Assembly: GCA_025996865.1 (NCBI GenBank)
Contig: BNTV01000027.1
Span: 1-43,184 of the forward strand
Length of the DNA stretch: 43,184 nucleotides
Direction: 5' to 3'
From: Bacteroidia bacterium
Lineage (GTDB): Bacteria > Bacteroidota > Bacteroidia > Bacteroidales > Azobacteroidaceae
In this document: positions 8,800 through 17,695 of the stretch, one piece after another
Numbering within the stretch: position 1 is the first letter of the stretch
Layout of the letters: every line of letters begins with the position of its first letter
Translations under genes and position numbers: made by a program
Notes under the pieces: generated by a model
What the model was told of the DNA's origin: nothing
The model's input: only the letters and a program-made list of their open reading frames with translations
Databases searched by the model: none

Positions 8800-10544
8800 C
8801 CAAAGATGTTTTTGTCGTTTCAGACAATATTATTAGCGCACTGGGTTTTACAACTGCCGAAAATGTCCGTTCCATCAAGGAACGTAAAACCGGAATCGCC
8901 CTCGTAAACAACCCCGGAATTTATCCCGAACCTTTCCTTGTTGCTGAAATCAACCCCGAAAAATGGCAGCAGCTGATTACGGAATACCGGTTAACAGACT
9001 ATAACTTAGCGGAAGCCGCCGGTATTTTATCCATTCTCCTGACTTTGGAAAAAACAGCGCTTGACTTATCCGGTGAAGAAAACTTGCTGATTCTTTCCAC
9101 AACCAAAGGAAATATTGCCGGATTGAGCGGTCAATTTCCACTGGAAGAAAATACTTTCCTCGACTACACGGCAAGTCGAATTGCCGCTTATTTCCGGATG
9201 AAAAACCGTCCGATGGTGGTTTCAAACGCTTGCGTATCAGGAGTTACGGCTTTAACGACGGCAACTCGTCTTTTGGAAACCAATCGTTACGAAAATTGCG
9301 TGGTACTTGGTCTTGATTTTGTGACGGCATTTACCGTTTCCGGTTTTCAGTCGTTCAAATCCATTAGTCCCAAGCCCTGCAAACCTTATGACAAAGACCG
9401 CGACGGACTTTCCATCGGTGAAGCCGTTGGAAGTATTTTGCTGACAAACAATTCTTTACGGATTGCAGACAAAAAAGAAATCCGGATGCTTGGTGGAGCT
9501 ACCTCTAACGATGCGAATCATATTTCAGGCCCTTCCCGCACCGGCGACGGATTGAGTCTCGCCATTGAAAACGCCTTGAAATATTCGGGGGTCGCCCGTG
9601 AAGAAATTGATTTCATCAATTTGCACGGTACAGCAACGGTTTACAATGATGAAATGGAATCTAAAGCTTTGCAATTATCGGGTTTTTCAACGATTCCCGT
9701 CAACAGTTTGAAAGGCTATTTCGGGCATACTCTGGGCGCTTCCGGTGTGATTGAAACCATTGTGAGCATCGAATCGCTTAGAAACCAAACCTTGTATGCT
9801 ACTTTGGGTTTTGAGACTCTTGGAACGCCGGAGCCTTTGAATGTCGTTTCGGAACATCAAAAGGCTGAATTACATACATTTATTAAGACTGCTTCCGGCT
9901 TCGGAGGATTCAATAGTGCAGTCGTAGTGACCGACCGGCTCAAACCTCGGAAAAAAATAAACAATGTTTCGCCGGTTTTTTCAAATATCGTTTATACTGT
10001 ACAGGATAAGCAAATCAAAAAGAATGGTCAAATTATTTTTGAAGCCTCTGCCGATGCGACTTTTCAGGAATTTATCAAATCGGCGTATAGAAACTTGGAT
10101 TTGAACTACCCGAAGTTTTACAAAATGGATGATTTGTGCAAATTAGCTTTTATCACTTTTGAATATTTAGTGAAGGATATACCTGATTTTGAGAATCTTG
10201 ACAAGAAAAAATCAGCTTTGGTATTAGGCAACACCACTTCTTCGTTAGATACTGATATCAAGCACCAACAGTCGATTAACGATCCGGCAAACTACTTTCC
10301 CAGTCCTGCGGTTTTTGTTTACACTTTGCCGAATATCATGCTCGGAGAAATGGCAATCCGGCACAAAATTCAGGGTGAAACGGTTTGTTTTGTCGGCGAA
10401 AAAACCGAGCTTGAAGATTTGAGAGAATACATTCACCTGTTATTGAAAACAACAGATACTGAGTTTGTTGTGTTTGGGAAAGTCGATTATTTAGGTGGAG
10501 AATATTGCGCTTGTTTGTCGTTTGCTTCCACATACCAAAGATAA
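8784..10544 (+). CDS. Beta-ketoacyl synthase fused to a second, ketosynthase-N-like domain
   Basis: About 586 residues. Counting from an in-frame GTG at 8772, the thiolase-fold triad is intact: Cys154 (SNACVSG), His285 (LHGTAT) and His319 (GYFGHTLGASG), with Lys314. This is enough for an active condensing enzyme ending near residue 390. A C-terminal part (about 400-590, with LGNTTSSLDTD and FPSPAVFVYTLPNIMLGE) resembles the ketoacyl-synt_2/chain-length-factor type domain and lacks the triad. I prefer the ATG at 8784 (MEHNIAKDVF), overlapping the thioesterase gene by 16 nt. The last 58 nt overlap the end of the helicase gene on the other strand. Likely role: polyene or fatty-acyl chain building; product unknown. 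Confidence 0.85.
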   Translation: MEHNIAKDVFVVSDNIISALGFTTAENVRSIKERKTGIALVNNPGIYPEPFLVAEINPEKWQQLITEYRLTDYNLAEAAGILSILLTLEKTALDLSGEENLLILSTTKGNIAGLSGQFPLEENTFLDYTASRIAAYFRMKNRPMVVSNACVSGVTALTTATRLLETNRYENCVVLGLDFVTAFTVSGFQSFKSISPKPCKPYDKDRDGLSIGEAVGSILLTNNSLRIADKKEIRMLGGATSNDANHISGPSRTGDGLSLAIENALKYSGVAREEIDFINLHGTATVYNDEMESKALQLSGFSTIPVNSLKGYFGHTLGASGVIETIVSIESLRNQTLYATLGFETLGTPEPLNVVSEHQKAELHTFIKTASGFGGFNSAVVVTDRLKPRKKINNVSPVFSNIVYTVQDKQIKKNGQIIFEASADATFQEFIKSAYRNLDLNYPKFYKMDDLCKLAFITFEYLVKDIPDFENLDKKKSALVLGNTTSSLDTDIKHQQSINDPANYFPSPAVFVYTLPNIMLGEMAIRHKIQGETVCFVGEKTELEDLREYIHLLLKTTDTEFVVFGKVDYLGGEYCACLSFASTYQR

Positions 10545-13500
10545 GCTTTTACCTGCGGGTAGTTCATTCCCTGCAAAAGCTCGATATATTGCTGCATCTG
10601 TTTTTTATGAGCCGCATGAGGTTCCCCGAATTTGTAGTCGATGATGATGGTCTCGTTTTCCGATAGAAGAATCCGGTCGGGGCGTTTGGTTGTTATTTCC
10701 CCGTTGTCTTCCACTAAAATGGAAAATTCGGAATAGACTTTATATTTATCTGAAAACCAATCCTCTACACCTGATTTTTTGATTCCGTCTTTGATTTTAC
10801 CAATATAATTTTCTTTTTCTTCCGGAAGAATAATCCCTTCCGAAATCAGTTTGTCAACGGATTTTTCGATGTCGTCCATTGTATGAATCGCGGCAAAAAG
10901 CGCGTGCATGATATTGCCGTATTCGATGTATTTTCTTCTGGGAGAAATATCGGGATCGACAAAGTCACGGGACTTGTTCGACTGTTTGAAAATAGATTTT
11001 CCTTCCGGAAATGCTTCGGAAACAAAATCGACATATTGCAAAGGCGGTGTCTGTTTCAGGATATTATCCGTTTTTTCCGTTTTTGAATTTGCATTTCTAT
11101 CCAAATTTCCACAATCGAAATGCAAAGTTTCGCTATTCCAATTTCCATTCAAATCTTGCACCGTCCATTGCAACAAATCCGAAACGTTTTTGATATGTTC
11201 CAGTCCCGAAAGGACTTTTTTATATTTCCCGAAAATAATCAGGTTGTGCTCCGCCCGCGTGAAAGCGACATAAAGCAAGTTCAGATTATCCAACCACGAA
11301 AGCGAAGTTTCATATTGATATTCAGCGGAAAAAATAGTTCCTTCCATCTTTTCGGAATAATTGACCGGCAAAAGTTCGAGGTCATAATAGCCCTCCTTGG
11401 GGCTGCACCAAACGATGGGATTTTTTTTCGGATTCAATTCCCAGGTACAATACGGAAGCAAAACCGTATGGAATTGCAAACCTTTCGATTTGTGAATAGT
11501 CATGGCGCGAATGCCGTCGATACCGTCTCCGGTAGGGATGGTTTTTTTTGATAATTCTTTGTCCCAAAAAGAAATAAACGAATGAATATCCGCCGGATTA
11601 TTTTTCAGGTATTGATTGATGGCGTCAAAAAAGAAAAAGAGATAAGCGGATTGGCCTTTGATTTTTTGGAGGTCATAGAGACGGTAAAAATAAGAAATGA
11701 GTTCGAGAAGGGGCGAGGTGTTGACGGTGGGGTTTGGCGCGGCAGGTAGAAAATACTCCAACTGCGCTTGAAACACCGGATTATCAGGATAAGCAACGGT
11801 TTTTAACGCTTCCATGATAATCTTGACAGACAAAGAGTTATCCAACTGAAAAGCTTCATTGGATACAATATTCAGGTAATTTTCGGCGGCTAATTCGGGA
11901 AAATCCGGTTTCAGGGATGAAAGATATTCCGCAATCAGCTTGATCTGACTGTTGCTCCGCACCAAAATACAAATGTCGTTTGCCGGAATTTTTTCCTCCT
12001 GTAAGGATTTTAAATTTTCAAGCAAACGGCTCAACACCACGTCTTTATATTTTTCCCCTTCTTGATCCTGTAAAAAATCGATGCTTACATAACCTGAATC
12101 TGTTTTTTTATTGGATTTCTGAAAAATTTCTTCTTTTTCGTAAACCGAATCAAACGGCGAATCGGACAATTCATTCAATTCTTCCCGAAATTTTTGGTCT
12201 AAGGTTTCTCCGGCTTTGGAGAAAAAAGCATTGTTAAATTCGACGATTCGTTTCTCGCTTCGGAAGTTGTATTCGAGCGCTTCGGGGCGAACCGATAATT
12301 CGTTGCCTACATTATTCAGAATCCGCCAATCGCCGTTTCGCCAACGGTAAATGGATTGCTTGACGTCCCCGACAATCATACTGAAATAGTTATTGGCAAG
12401 AATATCAGACAGTAAAGCCTTGAAATTATTCCATTGCAAACGGGAAGTATCCTGAAATTCGTCAATCATCACGTGCCGGATTTCCGCGCCGATTTTTTCG
12501 TAGATGAAAGGTGAATCGGAATGATCGATCATCTGGTTGAGGAACAAAGCCGTATCCGAAAGTATGAACCGGTTGTTTTCGGAATTTATCTCGTTGATTT
12601 CGTTGGTGATATACCAAACCAAACCTAATTGATGAATATTTCCGAGAATCAAACGGGACGTGTTTTGTTTTTGCAACACACCAATCGTTTCTTGAAGAAT
12701 GTTGCATAACTCATTCTCAGCTAAAGCGATGACTTCATTTCTGCGTTTGTTGGTTTTGGTTGACCAGTTTTCAGGATTGTCCAACAGTTTGGAAATACTT
12801 TTGGTCACTTCGCCTCTTTGATTTTCCGCCAGATTTTTCCAGAAATTGAAGACCGTTCCTTTCAGGATAAAATCGGCTGGCGCTAAGTCATTGTTGATTA
12901 ATAAATCCGAGATTTTTTTCCATGTTATCTGAAAGAAAGTTTTGTATTCTTTCAGTAACTTTTGATGATGATTTTTCAAATGATTGAAAACGCCCGGATT
13001 ATTGTCTAATTGTTTGTGTAACAGTCGTTCATGTTCCTGAAAAAACTCATCGTAAATGCAAGCGCTGAACCGGTAAACTTCATCTTTGAAATGCCAGTTG
13101 CCGTCCTGTTCCAGTTTGTTTTCGACGTAAGTTGTCAGCCATTGAAGGAGTTGCGGATTTTGATGCGCGTTTTCGACCATCCGGCCGACCGCATCCAAAC
13201 GAACTTGTGCGGTATTCATTTCGAGGTTGAATCGCGAACCTTTACCCAATTCACGCGCCAGATTGCGGAGGATTTTCTGGAAGAAACTGTCAATGGTTGT
13301 GATATACAAGTGACTGTAATCATGCAGGATAGCATCCAAAACTTTTCGGGATTTTTCCCGGATAAGCGCCTCATCCATCGGTTTGCCGGCTTCGTGCAAA
13401 GCCGTTCCGACAGAATCCAAAAAACCTTGGGAATCGTTGGTATTAAATGCCAATCCGTATAATTCCGCCAAAATACGGTCTTTCATTTCTCCGGTTGCGT

Positions 13501-13639
13501 CTTTGGTGAAAGTGACGGCAAGAATATGACGATAATTTTCACTTAATTCCCTTATCAGCAATTCTTTAATATATTCTTTCGCCAAAGTGTAGGTTTTGCC
13601 CGAACCGGCCGATGCTTTGTATATTTTTAGTTGTGACAT
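10487..13639 (-). CDS. AddA/RecB-like UvrD-family helicase with C-terminal PD-(D/E)XK nuclease
   Basis: 1050 residues. A Walker A motif opens the protein (ASAGSGKT, residues 9-16). Walker B with the UvrD signature (MIDEFQDTS, 391-399) and the following VGDVKQSIYRWR (423-434) identify a superfamily 1A helicase. A RecB-type nuclease lies at the C-terminus: RPDR at 986-989, then IIIDYKFG with Asp1001 and Lys1003, and QMQQY downstream. It should process double-strand breaks for recombination, normally together with AddB. No addB-like gene is adjacent. The 3' end overlaps the ketosynthase gene by 58 nt in convergent orientation. Confidence 0.92.
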   Translation of the reverse strand: MSQLKIYKASAGSGKTYTLAKEYIKELLIRELSENYRHILAVTFTKDATGEMKDRILAELYGLAFNTNDSQGFLDSVGTALHEAGKPMDEALIREKSRKVLDAILHDYSHLYITTIDSFFQKILRNLARELGKGSRFNLEMNTAQVRLDAVGRMVENAHQNPQLLQWLTTYVENKLEQDGNWHFKDEVYRFSACIYDEFFQEHERLLHKQLDNNPGVFNHLKNHHQKLLKEYKTFFQITWKKISDLLINNDLAPADFILKGTVFNFWKNLAENQRGEVTKSISKLLDNPENWSTKTNKRRNEVIALAENELCNILQETIGVLQKQNTSRLILGNIHQLGLVWYITNEINEINSENNRFILSDTALFLNQMIDHSDSPFIYEKIGAEIRHVMIDEFQDTSRLQWNNFKALLSDILANNYFSMIVGDVKQSIYRWRNGDWRILNNVGNELSVRPEALEYNFRSEKRIVEFNNAFFSKAGETLDQKFREELNELSDSPFDSVYEKEEIFQKSNKKTDSGYVSIDFLQDQEGEKYKDVVLSRLLENLKSLQEEKIPANDICILVRSNSQIKLIAEYLSSLKPDFPELAAENYLNIVSNEAFQLDNSLSVKIIMEALKTVAYPDNPVFQAQLEYFLPAAPNPTVNTSPLLELISYFYRLYDLQKIKGQSAYLFFFFDAINQYLKNNPADIHSFISFWDKELSKKTIPTGDGIDGIRAMTIHKSKGLQFHTVLLPYCTWELNPKKNPIVWCSPKEGYYDLELLPVNYSEKMEGTIFSAEYQYETSLSWLDNLNLLYVAFTRAEHNLIIFGKYKKVLSGLEHIKNVSDLLQWTVQDLNGNWNSETLHFDCGNLDRNANSKTEKTDNILKQTPPLQYVDFVSEAFPEGKSIFKQSNKSRDFVDPDISPRRKYIEYGNIMHALFAAIHTMDDIEKSVDKLISEGIILPEEKENYIGKIKDGIKKSGVEDWFSDKYKVYSEFSILVEDNGEITTKRPDRILLSENETIIIDYKFGEPHAAHKKQMQQYIELLQGMNYPQVKAYLWYVEANDKQAQYSPPK

Positions 13640-13659
13640 AAATACTCAAATAGAATGTA

Positions 13660-13667
13660 CAAAAATA
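13660..13667 (-). promoter_or_regulatory. Predicted -7 box of the AddA-like gene
   Basis: The minus strand reads TATTTTTG, a match to TAnnTTTG, about 20 nt upstream of the ATG at 13639. It lies back to back with the cation-efflux promoter. Confidence 0.4.
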
Positions 13668-13683
13668 GATAAAAAAAGGTGAT

Positions 13684-13716
13684 TTTGTACTATTTAAAAA
13701 ATTTATTGTAATTTTG
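13684..13716 (+). promoter_or_regulatory. Promoter of the cation diffusion facilitator gene
   Basis: TTTG at 13684-13687 is followed after 21 nt by TAATTTTG (13709-13716). The spacing fits the Bacteroidota promoter model, and the start codon follows about 32 nt downstream. Confidence 0.65.
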
Positions 13717-13748
13717 CCTCGCTTATTTGTTAAACGCAAGTTTTTGGG

Positions 13749-14669
13749 ATGAATAAAAACCGGAAGAAAATAATGCTTCTCACTTCCTGGATTAGTGTTG
13801 TGGGAAACGCTTTGCTATCTTTGTTGAAGATAGTAGTGGGAATTATTTCAGGCAGTTTGGCCGTGTTAAGCGACGGATTGGATTCGGCTTCCGATGTTTT
13901 TACTTCTTTGGTCATTTTGATTGTGACTCCGATCATCAGTCGTCCTCCCAATTCGAAATTCGTTTATGGGCATGAAAAAGCGGAGAATATCGCTTCGACG
14001 GTCTTGTCGTTTGTGATTTTCTTTATGGGCGGGCAGATGTTTATCACTTCTATGGGTAAAATTATTCACCGGGAAATTACGGAACTTCCTTCTCTGATAG
14101 CGGTTTGGGTGACGGTTATTTCTATTGCGGGTAAGTTGATGCTGGCGCTTTACCAGTTCCGGCAAGGGAAACGGGTTAATTCGTCCATGCTGAAAGCCAA
14201 TGCCGTCAACATGCGGAATGACGTGATTATTTCGGTAGGCGTATTGTTGGGACTTGGGTTTACTTTCCTGCTTAACCTGCCGATTCTTGATCCGATAATT
14301 GCCTTGTTAATAAGTATTTATATTATTTATTCCTCCATCGGGATTTTTCGTGACGCCAACTTGGTTCTGATGGATGGAATGAAAGATACCACTATCTATG
14401 AAGAAATTATCAACGCTGTCGAAAAAGTGCCGGGTGCATCTAATCCACATCGCATTCGTTCCAGTCATACCGGGAACTTATACAACATCGTACTGGATAT
14501 CGAAGTCGATGGCAGTCTTTCCCTGACCGAAGCGCACCGGATTGCCCAAAAAGTCGAAGATGCTATCAAAGAATCCGTTGATAACATCTACGATATTGTT
14601 ATTCATGTTGAACCCGAAGGAGTTAAACATTGCGAGGAAAAATTCGGAATCAACAAAGATAATCTGTAA
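13749..14669 (+). CDS. Cation diffusion facilitator (divalent metal efflux)
   Basis: 306 residues, the usual CDF length, with six predicted membrane segments and a cytoplasmic C-terminal domain carrying late His and Glu residues. The family signature SDGLDSASD places Asp45 and Asp49 in TM2. The matching TM5 pair is Asn154 and Asp158 (NMRND), where Fe/Zn carriers such as FieF have His and Asp. An Asp-Asp/Asn-Asp site has been associated with manganese-type CDF proteins, so Mn(II) export is an inference. The 3' end overlaps leuB by 20 nt in convergent orientation. Confidence 0.92.
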   Translation: MNKNRKKIMLLTSWISVVGNALLSLLKIVVGIISGSLAVLSDGLDSASDVFTSLVILIVTPIISRPPNSKFVYGHEKAENIASTVLSFVIFFMGGQMFITSMGKIIHREITELPSLIAVWVTVISIAGKLMLALYQFRQGKRVNSSMLKANAVNMRNDVIISVGVLLGLGFTFLLNLPILDPIIALLISIYIIYSSIGIFRDANLVLMDGMKDTTIYEEIINAVEKVPGASNPHRIRSSHTGNLYNIVLDIEVDGSLSLTEAHRIAQKVEDAIKESVDNIYDIVIHVEPEGVKHCEEKFGINKDNL

Positions 14670-15714
14670 TCCATTTCCCGACTTCAGAAGTTTTATACGC
14701 TTTCCCTTCTCCGGCAATATCTTCCGTCACAATTTTTTCCGTCAAAGAAGCATCAACGGCTTTGCGAATGGCTTCTGCCTCAGCCGGTAATCCGAAAGCA
14801 TATTCAAACATCAAGGCAGCCGAAAGAATAGTTGCCAGCGGATTGGCAATGTCTTTTCCGGCAGCCTGCGGATAAGAACCGTGAATCGGCTCAAATACAG
14901 ACGTATGGATGCCGATGGAAGCCGAAGGCAACATCCCCAGCGAACCGGTAATCACGGAGGCTTCGTCAGTCAGTATATCGCCGAACATATTTTCGGTAAC
15001 CATCACATCAAAACGTTTCGGCCACTGAATAATTTGCATGGCGGCATTGTCCACAAACATGTATTCGGTTTCCACACCAGGATATTCTTTTTCTAATTTT
15101 TGCGCCACCTGACGCCAAAGCCGCGAAGTGGCAAGCACATTGGCTTTATCCACAATCGTCAGTTTTTTTCTGCGTTTGAGCGCGTAACCGTAAGCCAAAC
15201 GGATGATTCGTTCGATTTCTTCTACCGTATAAATACAAGTGTCATAAGCAGTTTCTCCATCTTCGCTCCTGCCTTGCGGACGACCGAAATAAATACCTCC
15301 CGTCAATTCACGGATGCACATAAAATCGGCGCCTTCGACCAAATCAATTCGCAAGGGAGATTGGTGGATTAACGAAGGAAAAGTCGTCACAGGCCGGATG
15401 TTGGCATACAAACCCAGTTGTTTGCGCATGGCCAGCAAACCTTGTTCCGGACGGACTTTCGCCGAAGGGTTATTATCGTACTTCGGAGAACCGATTGCTC
15501 CGAACAAAACAGCATCCGATTCCATACAAAGCGCATGTGTTTCAGCTGGATACGGATTTCCTACCTTATCAATGGCGATGGCTCCCACCAAAGCTTCCTG
15601 ATACACCAACTCATGACCGAATTTTCTACAAACGGCTTTGGTCACTTCCAAAGCCTGCGCCACAATCTCCGGCCCGATTCCGTCGCCCGGTAAAACAGCT
15701 ATTTTTAATTTCAT
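14650..15714 (-). CDS. leuB: 3-isopropylmalate dehydrogenase
   Basis: 354 residues, typical length. It oxidises and decarboxylates 3-isopropylmalate with NAD+ in leucine synthesis. The N-terminal [13 protein letters not shown] and the family signature around residues 240-270 ([20 protein letters not shown]) identify the isocitrate/isopropylmalate dehydrogenase family. The [20 protein letters not shown] segment is typical of LeuB. It lies 4 bp downstream of mgsA in one transcription unit. No leuA, leuC or leuD is nearby, so the pathway is split. Confidence 0.96.
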   Translation of the reverse strand: MKLKIAVLPGDGIGPEIVAQALEVTKAVCRKFGHELVYQEALVGAIAIDKVGNPYPAETHALCMESDAVLFGAIGSPKYDNNPSAKVRPEQGLLAMRKQLGLYANIRPVTTFPSLIHQSPLRIDLVEGADFMCIRELTGGIYFGRPQGRSEDGETAYDTCIYTVEEIERIIRLAYGYALKRRKKLTIVDKANVLATSRLWRQVAQKLEKEYPGVETEYMFVDNAAMQIIQWPKRFDVMVTENMFGDILTDEASVITGSLGMLPSASIGIHTSVFEPIHGSYPQAAGKDIANPLATILSAALMFEYAFGLPAEAEAIRKAVDASLTEKIVTEDIAGEGKAYKTSEVGKWITDYLC

Positions 15715-15718
15715 TCTA

Positions 15719-16201
15719 TTAATCTAATATTTCAATATTTTTATTTATTTGCAATTCTTCCCTGGAAAATTTAATGTACTTCGGCACGGAAGGCGTATAA
15801 TCTTCGGCATCCCATAAAGAGCTGGTAATCATCAAGTCGGCGCTGTAACGGTTACAAGCGATGGGTACATTGTGAACCCGGCATTGGCGGAGCAACATCT
15901 GGATATCGGCTTCGTGAGGCTGCGGATTCAAGTCGTCAATCAAAAATATAGCCAGATTGATTTCGTGCCGAACCACCATGGCAGCTATTTCGGCGTCACC
16001 GCCCAAAGGGCCGGAATTTACACAGATGATTTCGGTTTCAACTCCTTTCTTATCAAACGCTTGTTTAATTAAACTTCCCGTTGTTCCGGTACAAATGAGC
16101 TTATGCTTAGCCAAAGTTGTGGCATTAAAAACCGCCCATTCTACCATGTCGGCTTTCCGGTGATCGTGCGCTACAATCGCGATGGTCAATCTCTTGTTCA
16201 T
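15719..16201 (-). CDS. mgsA: Methylglyoxal synthase
   Basis: 160 residues. It converts dihydroxyacetone phosphate to methylglyoxal and phosphate, an overflow bypass of lower glycolysis when phosphate is short. Seen in the sequence are AHDHRK near residue 11, the phosphate-binding [19 protein letters not shown] with the likely catalytic Asp, and [11 protein letters not shown]. These match MgsA throughout. First gene of a two-gene unit with leuB; a -7 box lies 38 nt upstream. Confidence 0.96.
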   Translation of the reverse strand: MNKRLTIAIVAHDHRKADMVEWAVFNATTLAKHKLICTGTTGSLIKQAFDKKGVETEIICVNSGPLGGDAEIAAMVVRHEINLAIFLIDDLNPQPHEADIQMLLRQCRVHNVPIACNRYSADLMITSSLWDAEDYTPSVPKYIKFSREELQINKNIEILD

Positions 16202-16238
16202 ATTTATTTAATATTTAAATTGTTCAATGTTTTGTTTA

Positions 16239-16246
16239 CAAAGATA
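16239..16246 (-). promoter_or_regulatory. Predicted -7 box of mgsA-leuB
   Basis: The minus strand reads TATCTTTG (TAnnTTTG), 38 nt before the mgsA ATG. No good -33 element was seen. Confidence 0.45.
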
Positions 16247-16283
16247 CTTCTTTTTTATTATTTATCTTGTATCCTGTCCTAAA

Positions 16284-16316
16284 AAAGGAGACTGCTCAAT
16301 GAAGGCAGCCTCCTTT
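16284..16316 (-). terminator. Terminator of the decarboxylase operon
   Basis: Arms 16284-16295 and 16305-16316 pair with one mismatch around a 9-nt loop. Read on the minus strand, the stem is followed by a T run. It lies 47 nt past the last gene of the operon (16363), which fits intrinsic termination. Confidence 0.75.
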
Positions 16317-16362
16317 AAAACAAAGTTTAGTTGCATTATTTAAGGTATGCAGATACAAATCC

Positions 16363-16497
16363 CTATTCCTCGTCCTCTTCCGGCGGAAACATCTTGTCGA
16401 TGAGCGTGCTGACGAAGTAGAAAATAGTCATGAAGATGAAAACGCCGGCTAAACCGATGCCTGAAATCTCTAACGACTTATAAAAATCTATACTCAT
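16363..16497 (-). CDS. Small OadG-like membrane subunit (44 aa)
   Basis: A 44-residue frame: an ISGIGLAGVFIFMTIFYFVS membrane segment followed by an acidic tail (PPEEDEE). This single-pass layout resembles the gamma (OadG) subunit family of Na+ decarboxylases. It starts 21 bp after the OadB gene, in the same direction, before the operon terminator. The context strongly supports a real gene despite its length. Its likely role is to help assemble the membrane complex. It is distinct from the larger OadG-domain gene at the other end of the operon. Confidence 0.8.
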   Translation of the reverse strand: MSIDFYKSLEISGIGLAGVFIFMTIFYFVSTLIDKMFPPEEDEE

Positions 16498-16518
16498 AAT
16501 TATTTTATTATTAATTGA

Positions 16519-17667
16519 TTATGCAAATAATGGAACCAACATCAACAGGATTCCGCCTACAATTACAGAGCCGATTTGCCCGCCTACGTTTGCGCTGATG
16601 GCTGGCATCAGCAGGAAATTGTTCGGATCTTCTTTCAAGCCCATGCCGTGGATGACACGCGCCGACATCGGGAAAGCTGAGATACCGCAAGCGCCAATCA
16701 TCGGATTGATTTTGTTCTTTTCCGATGAAAATTTGTTCATCAACTTGGCGAAAAGAACGCCGCCGGCAGTGTCGAACACGAAAGCAAAAATACCCAAACC
16801 GAGAATCATCAGCGTATCCAAGCGTACAAAGCGTTCGCCGGTCATGGTGCTTGCAATGGTGATGCCGAGCAGGATGGTAACAAGGTTTGCCAGTTCGTTC
16901 TGAGCCGTTTTGGACAGGGAATTAAGTACGCCGCATTCGCGAATCAAATTACCGAACATCAAAAAGCCGATCAGGGCAAGCGACGAAGGCGCGATAATAC
17001 CCGCCAAAGCCGTCACTGCCATCGGAAAGATAATCAGTGTCGTGCGCGACACCTTCTTGTTGGCATCGAAATTCATGCGTATCATGCGCTCTTTTTTATT
17101 TGTAAGCAGCTTGATGACAGGAGGTTGTATGATAGGCACAAGCGCCATGTACGAATAAGCGGCAACCGAAATCGGTCCCAGCAGATCTTTGGCAAACTGC
17201 GTCGCCACAATAATTGAAGTCGGACCGTCGGCAGCCCCGATAATACCTATTGACGCAGCTTCTTTCAGGCTGAAACCGCAGGCGGCAGCCAGCACCATCG
17301 TCATAAAAATACCAAACTGAGCCGCAGCGCCGAAGAGCAGCAGGCTCGGACGACGAAAAAGCGGCGAAAAATCAATCATGGCGCCGATAGCAATGAAGAT
17401 AAGCAACGGAAAAACTTCAGTCGCTATGCCGGCATTGAAAAATACGTCCAAGGCGCCTACAACTACATTGCCTTCGGGGTCAATCTGCGTCAAAGCAGCT
17501 GTCAGCGGAATATTTACGAGTACGGCTCCAAAGCCCATCGGCAGAAGGAGAGTCGGTTCAAACCCTTTTTTTATTGCCAGATATACCAGCGTGAAACCCA
17601 CGCCGATCATTACCAGATTTTGCCAGGTCATACCTGCAATAGCAGGCATTAAATCACTAAATTCCAT
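16519..17667 (-). CDS. Na+-translocating decarboxylase beta subunit (OadB/MmdB family)
   Basis: 382 residues, highly hydrophobic with about nine or more membrane segments. The GIIGAADGPTSI segment with its conserved Asp and the GAMIDFSPL region are family marks. The protein couples decarboxylation of carboxybiotin to Na+ export. Oxaloacetate, methylmalonyl-CoA and glutaconyl-CoA enzymes share this subunit, so the substrate depends on the carboxyltransferase, which is not in this operon. Methylmalonyl-CoA (propionate formation) is the most usual case in Bacteroidales; that is inference. Confidence 0.93.
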   Translation of the reverse strand: MEFSDLMPAIAGMTWQNLVMIGVGFTLVYLAIKKGFEPTLLLPMGFGAVLVNIPLTAALTQIDPEGNVVVGALDVFFNAGIATEVFPLLIFIAIGAMIDFSPLFRRPSLLLFGAAAQFGIFMTMVLAAACGFSLKEAASIGIIGAADGPTSIIVATQFAKDLLGPISVAAYSYMALVPIIQPPVIKLLTNKKERMIRMNFDANKKVSRTTLIIFPMAVTALAGIIAPSSLALIGFLMFGNLIRECGVLNSLSKTAQNELANLVTILLGITIASTMTGERFVRLDTLMILGLGIFAFVFDTAGGVLFAKLMNKFSSEKNKINPMIGACGISAFPMSARVIHGMGLKEDPNNFLLMPAISANVGGQIGSVIVGGILLMLVPLFA

Positions 17668-17695
17668 ATATTTATAATTTCATTATTTTTATACA

